A stretch of 64,000 bases of DNA from Cohnella candidum. Its GTDB lineage: Bacteria > Bacillota > Bacilli > Paenibacillales > Paenibacillaceae. Positions 16,290 through 24,246 of this stretch are shown in pieces. The position numbers were made by a program, and so were the translations under genes. The DNA is taken from NCBI RefSeq assembly GCF_003713065.1, contig NZ_CP033433.1:434001-498000 (forward strand). Direction: 5' to 3'. Below the pieces are notes generated by a model. It was not told the DNA's origin. It did no database searches and saw only the letters and a list, made by a program, of their open reading frames with translations. Each line of letters starts with the position of its first letter. The first letter of the stretch is position 1.

Positions 16290-16715
16290 TTGGATCGAAC
16301 GAAATATTTGGATTTATACGTGGAGAAGTTTTTCCTTCATCGTAAAATGTGGGAAGCGGAGTGGGCGAAAACTCAGGATAACGGCTTGTCGAGCAACCAG
16401 GCGATCATGCTCATGATCTTAAACGAAAAGGGTCCCCTCCAAGCGAAAGATTTCATGGGGGTACTCGGCTTATCGTCCGGCGGCGTTACCGTCATTTCGG
16501 ATAAGCTGGCGGAGCTGGGATTCATCCGCAAAACGAAGGACGACCGGGATCGCCGGGCCGTGAATTTGGAAATCACGGAGCGGGGGAGAGAGAAGATCCC
16601 CCATTTGCGCCAAGATTGGGTGCAGGTCATGGACACCATCTTCTCTCCGTTGACGGATGCGGAAGTCGCCATGCTGGCCCAATTGTTCGGGAAATTGGTC
16701 GATGCCCAATCCTAG
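16290..16715 (+). CDS. MarR-family transcriptional regulator
   Basis: Winged-helix regulator of about 141 residues. The core reads ILNEKGPLQAKDFMGVLGLSSGGVTVISDKLAELGFI (helix-turn-helix) and then RKTKDDRDRRAVNLEITERG, the MarR wing with its conserved D-x-R-D-R-R. TTG 16290 has GAGGAGAG 9 bases upstream and is preferred over GTG 16254, which lies too near the predicted transcription start. It overlaps the membrane protein gene that follows, so it probably controls its own two-gene operon. The ligand is unknown. Confidence 0.85.
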   Translation: MDRTKYLDLYVEKFFLHRKMWEAEWAKTQDNGLSSNQAIMLMILNEKGPLQAKDFMGVLGLSSGGVTVISDKLAELGFIRKTKDDRDRRAVNLEITERGREKIPHLRQDWVQVMDTIFSPLTDAEVAMLAQLFGKLVDAQS

Positions 16716-17775
16716 GCACGCATTACCGGTGACTTTCCTGACCGCTTTGATCGGCGGCGTCGTTTTCAAGCTTCTCCATATCCCGGTTCCTTGGCTGCTG
16801 GGCCCGATGCTGGCCGTCTTAGCGGGCTCCAGCGTGCGGAAAAACCTGTTTCGCTGGCCGGGACCGATCCGTAACGCGGGAATGATCGTCGTCGGCTACA
16901 CGATCGGGTTATCGATGACGTCCGCTGCGCTTCACGAAATGGTACGGCAGTTACCGACGATGTTGCTGATGACCGTGCTTCTTCTGCTCTTCTGCGCGTT
17001 CATGGCGTTTATCGTAACCAGACTTTCGGGAAATCCCTACTTAACGATGTTAATGGGAAGCATACCGGGCGGGTTGACTCAGGTGATTACTCTCGCGGAG
17101 GAAACCGAAGGAGTGAACCTGACGGTCGTTACCGTGATGCAGGTCGTTCGGCTGATGATGATCGTGATCTGCGTGCCTGTGTTGGTTTTCAGCCCGCTCC
17201 TGGGTCTGCCGCAGCACGGTGGCAGCGCCCCGGAGATCAGCCATCCCGGCGTTACCTTAGGGAGCGGCGACATTGCCCGCTTGGCGCTTTTCGCTGGCGT
17301 CTGCGTCGTCTGCGCCATCGTCGGTAATCGGATCCGCTTTCCGACCGCCTATTTGCTGGGGCCCGCGATCGGAACGGCTGTGCTGCAGGCCGTCGGATTT
17401 CAAGGTCCGCCGCTTCCTTCCATCGCGATCAATGCGGCCCAATTCATGATCGGCACGTATGTAGGCCTGTTGCTCAAACCGGGAGAATTGCCCCGTAAGT
17501 TACGCCTGCTGACGCTGGCGCTCATGAGCGGTCTATTGCTCGTCCTTGGGGCTTTGGGATTGAGCTTGCTTTTGACCCGACTGGAGCCCGTGTCGATGTC
17601 GACCGCCTTGCTGAGCTTGGCGCCTGGCGGCATGGACCAGATGGGCGTCATGGCACACGAGGTGAATGCGGATCTTTCCATGGTGGCGGGGTACCAATTG
17701 TTCCGCACCTTTTTCATTTTTTTCGCGGTGCCTCCGTTGTTCAAGCTCGCGATTCGGCTCATACGGAGAAAATGA
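16702..17775 (+). CDS. AbrB-family membrane protein (putative transporter)
   Basis: Integral membrane protein of 357 residues of the duplicated AbrB/ammonia-monooxygenase-like family. This is unrelated to the DNA-binding AbrB of Bacillus. It has two similar halves: PVPWLLGPMLAVLAGSSVRK and NAGMIVVGYTIGLSMT in the first, FPTAYLLGPAIGTAVLQ and NAAQFMIGTYVGLLL in the second. PGGLTQVI and PGGMDQMGVMAHEV are paired loops. The start at 16702 overlaps the end of the MarR gene by 14 bp. Some members are linked to export or uptake, but function is poorly known. A bidirectional terminator follows. Confidence 0.8.
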   Translation: MPNPRHALPVTFLTALIGGVVFKLLHIPVPWLLGPMLAVLAGSSVRKNLFRWPGPIRNAGMIVVGYTIGLSMTSAALHEMVRQLPTMLLMTVLLLLFCAFMAFIVTRLSGNPYLTMLMGSIPGGLTQVITLAEETEGVNLTVVTVMQVVRLMMIVICVPVLVFSPLLGLPQHGGSAPEISHPGVTLGSGDIARLALFAGVCVVCAIVGNRIRFPTAYLLGPAIGTAVLQAVGFQGPPLPSIAINAAQFMIGTYVGLLLKPGELPRKLRLLTLALMSGLLLVLGALGLSLLLTRLEPVSMSTALLSLAPGGMDQMGVMAHEVNADLSMVAGYQLFRTFFIFFAVPPLFKLAIRLIRRK

Positions 17776-17781
17776 AAAAAA

Positions 17782-17808
17782 CCTTGGCTTAGCGCCAAGG
17801 TTTTTTTT
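17782..17808. terminator. Bidirectional terminator between convergent genes
   Basis: CCTTGGC (17782-17788) pairs with GCCAAGG (17794-17800). Six A precede and eight T follow the stem, so it serves both the AbrB-type gene and the minus-strand cupredoxin gene. Confidence 0.93.
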
Positions 17809-17845
17809 CGTTTCCGGGCTTCCCCAATCGGGAAGTTTATTCGCG

Positions 17846-18301
17846 TTATTCGACGATCAGCTCGCCGGTCATGTTGTCGTGTCCGCTGCCGCACATGATG
17901 GAGCAGTTGTAATCGTAGGTGCCGGCTTTGTCCAGGACGACCGTGGCGGTTTCGCCGTTTTTGAGGGTGACGTTCAGATCCTTGATTTCCAAGCCGTGAT
18001 TGCCGCTGTCGTTTTTAAGCGTGATTTTGAGCGTGTCGCCGACTTTGGCATGGATTTCCGTTTGGTCGAATTGGAAGTTGGTCGCGGTGACGGTGATCTC
18101 TTTCGTTTCTCCGCCGGCTGCCGGTGCGGAAGCCGAAGGAGAAGCAGCTGCGGAAGATGAAGCGGCTGGCGAAGAAGCCGATGCCGATGGGCTGGAAGCT
18201 GCATCGTTATTGTTGCTTCCGCAAGCGCTCAAGGCGAATACCGCCACAAGAGCCGCAAGCGCAAGAGAGAGTTTGGACGCTTTTTTGTTCATTTTCATCA
18301 T
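17846..18301 (-). CDS. CuA-type cupredoxin lipoprotein
   Basis: Exported lipoprotein of 151 residues. A signal peptide ends in the lipobox ALSAC, followed by a Ser/Ala-rich tether (about 25-60) and a cupredoxin domain (about 65-151). The metal site reads NCSIMCGSGHDNM. This is C-x3-C-x3-H-x2-M, the spacing of the binuclear CuA site of cytochrome oxidase subunit II, and an upstream His in GNHGLEIKD supplies the remaining ligand. The protein has no membrane anchor of its own and no oxidase neighbours, so it is a free-standing CuA domain held at the outer face of the membrane. It is divergent from the PQQ-type dehydrogenase, which suggests an electron-carrier role. The domain is recognised; the role is inferred. 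Confidence 0.82.
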   Translation of the reverse strand: MMKMNKKASKLSLALAALVAVFALSACGSNNNDAASSPSASASSPAASSSAAASPSASAPAAGGETKEITVTATNFQFDQTEIHAKVGDTLKITLKNDSGNHGLEIKDLNVTLKNGETATVVLDKAGTYDYNCSIMCGSGHDNMTGELIVE

Positions 18302-18374
18302 GGTAATCCCCCCGTGTGTATGATTCTTCTTTTATGGAAGTCTGGATGTCTTGAAGCCCTGATGTCCATAAAAT

Positions 18375-18386
18375 CTTACTAATAAG
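18375..18386. promoter_or_regulatory. Candidate operator, copy 1
   Basis: CTTACTAATAAG with flanks AAAAT and, after 4 bases, CCGTCA. The same 26-bp pattern recurs at 18525-18551. The dyad (CTTAnTAnTAAG) lies near the cupredoxin promoter side of the 419-bp divergent intergenic region. The regulator is not identified. Confidence 0.5.
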
Positions 18387-18528
18387 TTTTCCGTCAACGA
18401 GAAAGTATACGCTTCTCCGGATGAATTCGTCAACATAAAACTTAACCGAAACGATTCTTTTTGAATCATTTGAGGATAATGATTGACGACTCCGCGAATC
18501 AGGCGTAAGATGCAACTGAAAATAAAAT

Positions 18529-18540
18529 CTTATTAGTAAG
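18529..18540. promoter_or_regulatory. Candidate operator, copy 2
   Basis: CTTATTAGTAAG, differing from copy 1 at two symmetric positions and preceded by the same AAAAT. It is followed by CCGTCA after 5 bases. It lies 154 bp from copy 1, on the dehydrogenase side. Two matching sites between divergent genes suggest one regulator for both. Confidence 0.5.
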
Positions 18541-18588
18541 ATAAACCGTCATCATTTTGCGAAAGAGAGGGGTCTTTCATACGAAAAA

Positions 18589-18640
18589 GCCGCGTACCGC
18601 CAGTCGGCCACAGACCGGAGGCGGTTCTTCATGCCGCGGC
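18589..18640 (+). other. Structured leader of the quinoprotein gene
   Basis: GCCGCG (18589-18594) pairs with CGCGGC (18635-18640), and ACCGCC (18596-18601) pairs inside it with GGCGGT (18620-18625). Followed by GATTTTCG, it looks like a weak terminator or structured 5' leader about 80 bp before the start codon. It matches no riboswitch class I know. Confidence 0.4.
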
Positions 18641-18720
18641 CGATTTTCGTGAGGGACGATTTCGTTTATTGATTGGTAGTTGGTTGTAAGAGCATAGGAC
18701 ACCATAAGGAGGAAAACACC

Positions 18721-20481
18721 TTGAATAAGAAATTGGCTCTGTCCGGCGCCATCATGGCGACGGTGCTTGCGCTGTCCGCGTGCAGCAGCAACAACAATGG
18801 TTCGGATGCATCCTCGTCGCCTTCCGCGTCGGTATCTCCGTCCGCATCCGCGTCCGCATCCGCATCCGCGTCGGCATCCCCATCCGCCTCGGCGGCTTCT
18901 TTCGAGAACTTCCCGACGTACGGATTCGATCTGGGCAACACGCGCCACGTTCCGTTTAAAGAAATCACCGCGGATAACGTCAATGACCTCGGCGTCGTGT
19001 GGTCCGCTGATTTCAAATCGATCGACAAAGACGTGAAAAACGGCAACCAGTCCTATCCGGTCGTCGTGGACGGCGTCATCTATATCACCACGGGCGGCAA
19101 CCAAGTCTTCGCGTTCGAAGGCGCGACAGGCAAGCAGCTGTGGCATTGGAAGCCGGACGCCGCCATGCTCGAGAAAATCAGCAAAGGCGGCATCGTGGCG
19201 AACCGCGGCGTCGCGGTCGGAGAAGGCAAAGTCTTCATGCTGACGACCGATAACCAAGTCGTGGCGCTCGACCAAAAAACGGGCGCGCTCGTCAAAACGG
19301 TCGCGATCTCCGACGCGGTTGAAGGCGTCACGCTGGAAAACGGCTACTACGAAACGACCGCGCCGATCTACTACAACGGCAACATCTACATCGGAAGCAG
19401 CGGCGGCGACAACGGCGTTCGCGGTTTCGTCATGGCTTACAAAGCCAGCGACCTGTCCCCGGCTTGGGACGCTCCGTTCTGGACGGTTCCGCCGAAAGGC
19501 CAAGATTGGCTGAAAAACAGCAAATACCATGGCGGCGGCGCCGTATGGAATCCGGTCGCCATCGACCAGGAGACCGGCATCATGTACTTCTCCGTCGGCA
19601 ACCCGGCTCCCGACTTCTATGCGAAAGACCGTCCCGGCGCGAACCCGTACACCGACTCGGTCGTCGCGGTCGAAGCGGCGACAGGCAAGCTGATCTGGGC
19701 GAAGCAGGAAATCAGCCACGACCAGTGGGACTATGACGCTGCGGCATCCCCGATGATCCTGAATGCCACGGTCAACGGCAAACAGCAAAAAGTCGTCGTC
19801 GAAGGCGGCAAATCCGGCCAATGGTGGGCATGGGACGCAGCGACCGGCAAAGTAATCTGGGACGGCGTTCCGTTCGCGAAAATCGATCACCCGGAACCGA
19901 CGGAAAAAGGCGTGCTGGTGTATCCGGGCGTGCTCGGCGGCGAGAACTACGCTCCGGAAACGTATGATCCGGCAACCAACTATGTCCTGATTCCGGGCAT
20001 CGAATATCCGGCGCTCATCAAGAAAGCCAAAGATCAAGACCATGCGTTCGACAAATCGTTCCCGGGCGCTTGGGCGTTCGGTACCGCGATGGGCGAAACG
20101 CCTGCCGACATCGTTCCTTACGGCACGGTTACGGCGATCGACGTGAACACGGGTAAACAGGTTTACCAAAACAAAACGAAAGACATGATGCGCGGCGGCT
20201 TGACCAGCACCGACACCGGCTTGGCGTTCTACGGCGAGCTGGACGGCAAAATCAACGCCATGGACGTGAAGACGGGCAAAGTCCTCTGGACGTTCCAGAC
20301 TTCCGGCGATAACATCCAAGCGGCGCCTGCATTCTTCACGGTGGACGGAAAGCAATACCTGACCTTCACGTCGGGCGGCACGAAGCCGAAAATCCACGTG
20401 TTCGCGCTGGGCGGAGACAAGACGCAAGGAGCTGCGGGCCAGGCAAACAACGGCAATGCGCATGCTGAGAGCGGCAAGTAA
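18721..20481 (+). CDS. PQQ-type quinoprotein dehydrogenase, lipoprotein
   Basis: Predicted extracytoplasmic dehydrogenase of 586 residues. The lipobox is LALSAC, followed by a low-complexity Ser/Ala/Pro tether (about 25-60) and then an eight-bladed beta-propeller. Repeated blade motifs such as VFAFEGATGKQLWHW, VVALDQKTGALVKT, and MDVKTGKVLWTFQT carry the W-docking Gly/Trp pattern of PQQ enzymes. HDQWDYDAA matches the segment that holds the catalytic Asp in alcohol and glucose dehydrogenases of this class. No cysteine occurs outside the lipobox, so the vicinal disulfide and heme c domain of classical alcohol dehydrogenases are absent. TTG start with AAGGAGG. The cofactor, substrate and acceptor are inferred; the divergent CuA protein is a candidate acceptor. 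Confidence 0.82.
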   Translation: MNKKLALSGAIMATVLALSACSSNNNGSDASSSPSASVSPSASASASASASASPSASAASFENFPTYGFDLGNTRHVPFKEITADNVNDLGVVWSADFKSIDKDVKNGNQSYPVVVDGVIYITTGGNQVFAFEGATGKQLWHWKPDAAMLEKISKGGIVANRGVAVGEGKVFMLTTDNQVVALDQKTGALVKTVAISDAVEGVTLENGYYETTAPIYYNGNIYIGSSGGDNGVRGFVMAYKASDLSPAWDAPFWTVPPKGQDWLKNSKYHGGGAVWNPVAIDQETGIMYFSVGNPAPDFYAKDRPGANPYTDSVVAVEAATGKLIWAKQEISHDQWDYDAAASPMILNATVNGKQQKVVVEGGKSGQWWAWDAATGKVIWDGVPFAKIDHPEPTEKGVLVYPGVLGGENYAPETYDPATNYVLIPGIEYPALIKKAKDQDHAFDKSFPGAWAFGTAMGETPADIVPYGTVTAIDVNTGKQVYQNKTKDMMRGGLTSTDTGLAFYGELDGKINAMDVKTGKVLWTFQTSGDNIQAAPAFFTVDGKQYLTFTSGGTKPKIHVFALGGDKTQGAAGQANNGNAHAESGK

Positions 20482-20508
20482 TCCGAAAAATTTTCATCGG
20501 CAAATCTC

Positions 20509-20535
20509 AAGCGGGTTCTTCGGGACCCGCTTTTC
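20509..20535 (+). terminator. Terminator after the quinoprotein gene
   Basis: AAGCGGGT (20509-20516) pairs with ACCCGCTT (20525-20532), with an 8-base loop and a short T-run. Confidence 0.75.
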
Positions 20536-20558
20536 ATTTCGCAAGGAGGAAACGCCCC

Positions 20559-21671
20559 ATGAAATTCATGTCCAAAGCGTTCGTTCTCGTTTTATTGGCA
20601 GCCTTGGCCGCAGGGTGCTCGGGAACCTGGAGTTCGGGGGGGAAGGACGCCCAAGACTTGCAAATCCGTCTCGATCAGACGGCATTTACCCTAAAACAGT
20701 GGAAGATGGACGGCTCCCATCGCTCCAGCGTGGGGGGCACGGTCACGATCGGGGAAAAACCGGTGGAAAGCGCCGTGCTTCACGCAGGGGAGATGAAACG
20801 CGACATCGAGACGGACGCGAAAGGAAAATTCGAAATCCTGCTGGACCAAAGCCTGCTCGGTACCGCGGCCGTGAAGGTCGTGTCGTTGGACCAAGCAAAG
20901 GTGGACGGAAAGCCGCTGAGCAAAGAAGAACAGCAACAAGGTCTTACCGCTTCCGCGAACATGCAGATTTATCACCCCATCACGATCGAATCGGTGACCG
21001 CTTCAGGGGATAACACCGTCGTCAAAGGCCGGCTGCTGGCCGATAAAACGGCTTCGGTGGCTTACTTCCAGCTCGATAAATACCGGATCGCCGGCACCGT
21101 GAAGGACGCGGAAGGCAAACCGGTCAAGGGAGCAACCGTATGGATCGACCGCGACGATGGCGAAGGCTTCGCCAAATCCGTCGGCACGGACGAGAACGGC
21201 CATTACGAAATGTTCTATTTACCGGAAGAAGACGAAGAAACGAATTTGTCCGTTCGGTACAATTCGGTGAAATACACGCTGCCGGAAGGGAAGGTTTACC
21301 ATCTCCCTGAGGACACGAGCCTGAACATCGACATCACGCTGCCCCGCGAGGGAACGGTCATCGTCGACAAGCCGCCGACGTTGGTCAGCCAAACCGCCCA
21401 GGGCGCCTTATATACCGGAATGGTCGTCGGTTTAGACATTCCCACCGGCAACACTGATTACACGGTAACCATTCCGGATGCCGAAGGCCGGTTTACTTTG
21501 ACGCTGCCGAAGAAAACCTGGGATCAACATCCGGCATTCCTGGAGACGAACATGACGAAATTCATCGAGAAAGACGCGCCGAATCCGGGCGACGCGGTTC
21601 CCTCCAGCTTTATCGAGGTGGAAGCGAACGCGCCGCGCGGCATTCAAGCGAAAGACACGACAACCAAATAA
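20559..21671 (+). CDS. Lipoprotein with carboxypeptidase-regulatory-like domains
   Basis: Secreted lipoprotein of 370 residues (lipobox LAAGC) without a recognised enzyme domain. At least two segments have the beta-sandwich pattern of carboxypeptidase-regulatory-like or Ig-like domains: VGGTVTIGEKPVESAVLHAG...DAKGKFEI and IAGTVKDAEGKPVKGATVWI...DENGHYEMFYLP. Such domains usually serve binding or spacing at the cell surface. ATG with AAGGAGG 9 bases upstream. It follows the quinoprotein gene but is separated by a terminator, and it has its own strong terminator, so a functional link is uncertain. Confidence 0.6.
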   Translation: MKFMSKAFVLVLLAALAAGCSGTWSSGGKDAQDLQIRLDQTAFTLKQWKMDGSHRSSVGGTVTIGEKPVESAVLHAGEMKRDIETDAKGKFEILLDQSLLGTAAVKVVSLDQAKVDGKPLSKEEQQQGLTASANMQIYHPITIESVTASGDNTVVKGRLLADKTASVAYFQLDKYRIAGTVKDAEGKPVKGATVWIDRDDGEGFAKSVGTDENGHYEMFYLPEEDEETNLSVRYNSVKYTLPEGKVYHLPEDTSLNIDITLPREGTVIVDKPPTLVSQTAQGALYTGMVVGLDIPTGNTDYTVTIPDAEGRFTLTLPKKTWDQHPAFLETNMTKFIEKDAPNPGDAVPSSFIEVEANAPRGIQAKDTTTK

Positions 21672-21685
21672 GCGAAGCACGAGAG

Positions 21686-21711
21686 ACCGCGTCCAAGGAC
21701 GCGGTTTTTTT
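21686..21711 (+). terminator. Rho-independent terminator
   Basis: ACCGCGTC (21686-21693) pairs with GACGCGGT (21698-21705) over a CAAG loop and is followed by seven T. Confidence 0.92.
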
Positions 21712-21736
21712 GTTGTGCGAACAAATTGCCCGAAAT

Positions 21737-21790
21737 TTTACAGACCGTTAACAATTCGCATTTCACCGGTTGACATGGGCTTGGTAGCTT
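21737..21790 (+). promoter_or_regulatory. PhoP box and promoter for the CBS-MCP gene
   Basis: TTTACA (21737), TTAACA (21748), CATTTC (21759) and TTGACA (21770) fall at 11-bp steps. Nine bases later TAGCTT (21785-21790) is the -10. The third hexamer is degenerate, as in the other sites of this window. Confidence 0.83.
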
Positions 21791-21861
21791 GGAGGCAGGT
21801 TGTATTTTCCAGCCGATAGCTGTCTCTAACTTAAAAATTCATTCGAACGAGGTTGAAGCCC

Positions 21862-23007
21862 ATGAGCATCGCTGTTAGGGAACGCCCTGTCATTAACGCA
21901 ACGGAACCCGCCGAATGGGTGCAGCCGGCCGCCGTAAAGGATTGGTTGCGCTCTTGTCCCATCGTTCAACCCGACATGCTCTGCGAGGAGCTGGTAGAGC
22001 TGTTTCGCCGCAACACGGAATTGGAATGCGCGGTCGTATGCGACCCGGCGCGCCGGCCGCTCGGCCTTATGATGAAACACCGGTTTTTCCGGTCATTGGG
22101 CTCCACTTTCGGCATGTCCTTATTCGCGAGCAAACAAATCTCCCACCTGATGGAGACGGGGACGCTCACCGCCGAGGTCGACGTTCCTGCGCGGGAATTG
22201 ATCGACCGCGCGCTGTCGAGAAGCGAGGAAACGTTCTACGATGCCGCGATCATGACCGAGCGCGGCCAATTCGCCGGAATTCTTACCGTCAGCGACCTGC
22301 TCCATCTGTCGCGTATGCTGCAGCGGGAAGCGGCGGAGCGGCAGATCCGCACGGTCCGGGGGGCGGACGAGATGATCGGCCACATTCATCGGTCATTCCA
22401 AAACGTCGCGGCCGCCACCGCGGAAACGCGGTCATACAGCGAGAAAATGACGGAAGTGACGGGACATGGCCGTCAAGTGATGGAAGAAATGCTGCGGCTG
22501 TTCCGGCAATGGTCCGACCACGCCAAACAGCAGGAAGCGGCCATGGCGGAGTTGAACGAGGGTACCGCGGCGGCAAACCAGATCGCGAAGCTGATTGCGG
22601 AATTGGCCGACCGCTGCAATTTGCTGGCGGTTAACGCGGCGATCGAAGCGGCAAGAGCGGGGGAATACGGGAAAGGCTTCGCCGTCGTCGCCGGGGAGAT
22701 TCGCGAGCTTGCCGACGGCACGAAGCGTTCCGCGGGCGAAATCAACCGGAGGCTTCAGGCCATGACGGAGGCCGTCTCGAGAACCGTGGGCCTCGTGGAA
22801 GCCGGAAAGCAGGGCGCGGACCGCGGCATCGAACAGGTGGGGAGCGCGGAGGAGACGTTCGCCAAATTGTGGGACATTTCCGCCCAAAACGGCAAAGCCT
22901 CCCGCCGTCTCAGCGAAGCCGCGCGGGAAGCGGCCGACACGTCGGACGGCATCCGGACGGAAATCGGAAGGCTGATGGAGCAGATGAACGGGAGCACGAT
23001 GCTTTAA
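21862..23007 (+). CDS. Soluble CBS-domain methyl-accepting-type signalling protein
   Basis: A 381-residue cytoplasmic protein with no membrane segment. Residues 30-155 form a pair of CBS-like modules. Residues 165-381 are helical and contain the MCP signalling hairpin tip ([27 protein letters not shown]), the part that contacts CheA and CheW. The CBS part aligns with that of the EAL-CBS-GGDEF protein at 33.8 kb: [14 protein letters not shown] against PVGMLMREKLHQML, and [18 protein letters not shown] against YDAVILTRNGEVSGIVSI. ATG 21862 follows GAGG and a Pho box. CBS pairs commonly bind adenine nucleotides, so this may be a cytosolic energy or phosphate receptor feeding chemotaxis. The role is inferred. 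Confidence 0.78.
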   Translation: MSIAVRERPVINATEPAEWVQPAAVKDWLRSCPIVQPDMLCEELVELFRRNTELECAVVCDPARRPLGLMMKHRFFRSLGSTFGMSLFASKQISHLMETGTLTAEVDVPARELIDRALSRSEETFYDAAIMTERGQFAGILTVSDLLHLSRMLQREAAERQIRTVRGADEMIGHIHRSFQNVAAATAETRSYSEKMTEVTGHGRQVMEEMLRLFRQWSDHAKQQEAAMAELNEGTAAANQIAKLIAELADRCNLLAVNAAIEAARAGEYGKGFAVVAGEIRELADGTKRSAGEINRRLQAMTEAVSRTVGLVEAGKQGADRGIEQVGSAEETFAKLWDISAQNGKASRRLSEAAREAADTSDGIRTEIGRLMEQMNGSTML

Positions 23008-23025
23008 CGCCCGGATTAAGAAAAA

Positions 23026-23079
23026 TTAACAAATCCAATCATTCCCTTTTACGGGCTATTAATAAATCGCCTTTAAGAT
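23026..23079 (+). promoter_or_regulatory. PhoP box and promoter for the first pst operon
   Basis: TTAACA (23026), AATCAT (23037), TTTACG (23048) and TTAATA (23059) at 11-bp steps. TAAGAT (23074-23079) is the -10 after 9 bases. It drives the propeller protein gene and pstS1-C1-A1. Confidence 0.82.
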
Positions 23080-23145
23080 AAATCTAGCAAGCGCACCAAT
23101 CCTTACATAGGTAGGCCAATTCAAAAAGAAGGGTGAAACTTCACA

Positions 23146-24219
23146 ATGTCGTTGAAGAAAATGATGGTTTCGGCTTCGATCGCTTCGGTACTTCTCGGCA
23201 CGACTGCCGCCGGCGTTTCCGCCGCGGAAACGGCAAGCGCAGGCGCCGGATTGCTTGCGAACGTGGATCATGTCCAGTGGCTGGACGTGAACCGCTTGAT
23301 CGCATCCCAGGACACCGATGCCGGACGGGTTGACTATCTGGTCGACGTGAACACGGGCAAATTCGAAAAGCTGCTGGACGCGTCTAACGCCTCCGAGCTC
23401 GTCTTGTCCCCGAACGGAAGCAAAGCCGCTTACACCGACAACAGCGGTGCGGTGTACTTGCTTGACCTGACCACGAAAACGTCCCAAACGGTCAGCACCG
23501 ATTCCAATATCAAGCCGGAGCTCGTCTGGTCGATCGACGGCAAAGCTCTTTACTTCCTGCAAGGCGACAAAGGCACCGTGGTCAGCAAGCTCGATATCGC
23601 GAGCGGCAAAGTCGCGACGGTGTTCGACGACAAAAAAGATTACAAAGCCAACCTGAACGTCTCGCCGAACGGCTTGTGGTTTACGTACACGCTGACGGTT
23701 CCTCCGGTCGTGACGGCTCCGTCCGACAAGCCGGTCGATGACGACGCGGTAACGATCGACGATTCCGCCGCCGCCCTCAACGTGTACCAGTATCAAAACG
23801 ATCCTTCCCTGAAAGACAACAAAGCCGTGCAATTGAGCAAATCGACCGATGACAAAATTTTCGTCGGCGCGAACCTGTTCGGCGCTGCGGCGTACTACAT
23901 CGACGTGCCTGCCGGCGACAACGCGAAAGCGAAGCTGGTTTCCGTAGACGACAAAGGCGCAGAGCGCACGCTGTTCGAAGAGCAGGACGTTTACCAGGCC
24001 AGGTACGCAGGCGGCCACCTCTATGCGCTGACCTCCGGTCCGGCCGGCAAAAACCTGATCTACGATATCAGCCCGATGACCGGCGAAAGCAAAGTTCTTT
24101 ACACCGTCGGCGACGACACGACCGACATCGAAGTGAGCTCGAGCGGTATGATCGCCATCGAAGCGAACGGCATTACGTATGTAGACCAAAACGGCAAATG
24201 GGTAGCGGTTACCCGTTAA
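23146..24219 (+). CDS. Secreted beta-propeller-like protein in the pst operon
   Basis: Exported protein of 357 residues with a signal peptide (cleavage likely after GVSA) and no lipobox. The rest is a WD40/TolB-like propeller: repeats such as LVLSPNGSKAAYTDNSGAVYLLDL, LVWSIDGKALYFLQGD and LNVSPNGLWFTYTL have the SPDG-type turn. No catalytic motif is seen. It is first in an operon with pstS1, 28 bp upstream of it and behind a Pho box, so it is a phosphate-starvation protein. It might help hold or present substrate to the PstS protein or bind the wall. I do not know a named family with this context. Confidence 0.62.
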   Translation: MSLKKMMVSASIASVLLGTTAAGVSAAETASAGAGLLANVDHVQWLDVNRLIASQDTDAGRVDYLVDVNTGKFEKLLDASNASELVLSPNGSKAAYTDNSGAVYLLDLTTKTSQTVSTDSNIKPELVWSIDGKALYFLQGDKGTVVSKLDIASGKVATVFDDKKDYKANLNVSPNGLWFTYTLTVPPVVTAPSDKPVDDDAVTIDDSAAALNVYQYQNDPSLKDNKAVQLSKSTDDKIFVGANLFGAAAYYIDVPAGDNAKAKLVSVDDKGAERTLFEEQDVYQARYAGGHLYALTSGPAGKNLIYDISPMTGESKVLYTVGDDTTDIEVSSSGMIAIEANGITYVDQNGKWVAVTR

Positions 24220-24246
24220 TATCCTGGAGAGGGGAACATCAACGAT

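Noticed and set aside
18438-18475. Fur-box-like sequence GAATCATTT...ATAATGATT
   Set aside because: Only a partial match to the 19-bp Fur consensus with an odd spacer; no iron genes nearby.
18577-20463. Long minus-strand ORF (628 codons) opposite the quinoprotein gene
   Set aside because: Shadow of the conserved propeller gene; repetitive Arg/Asp/Val composition and no family motif.
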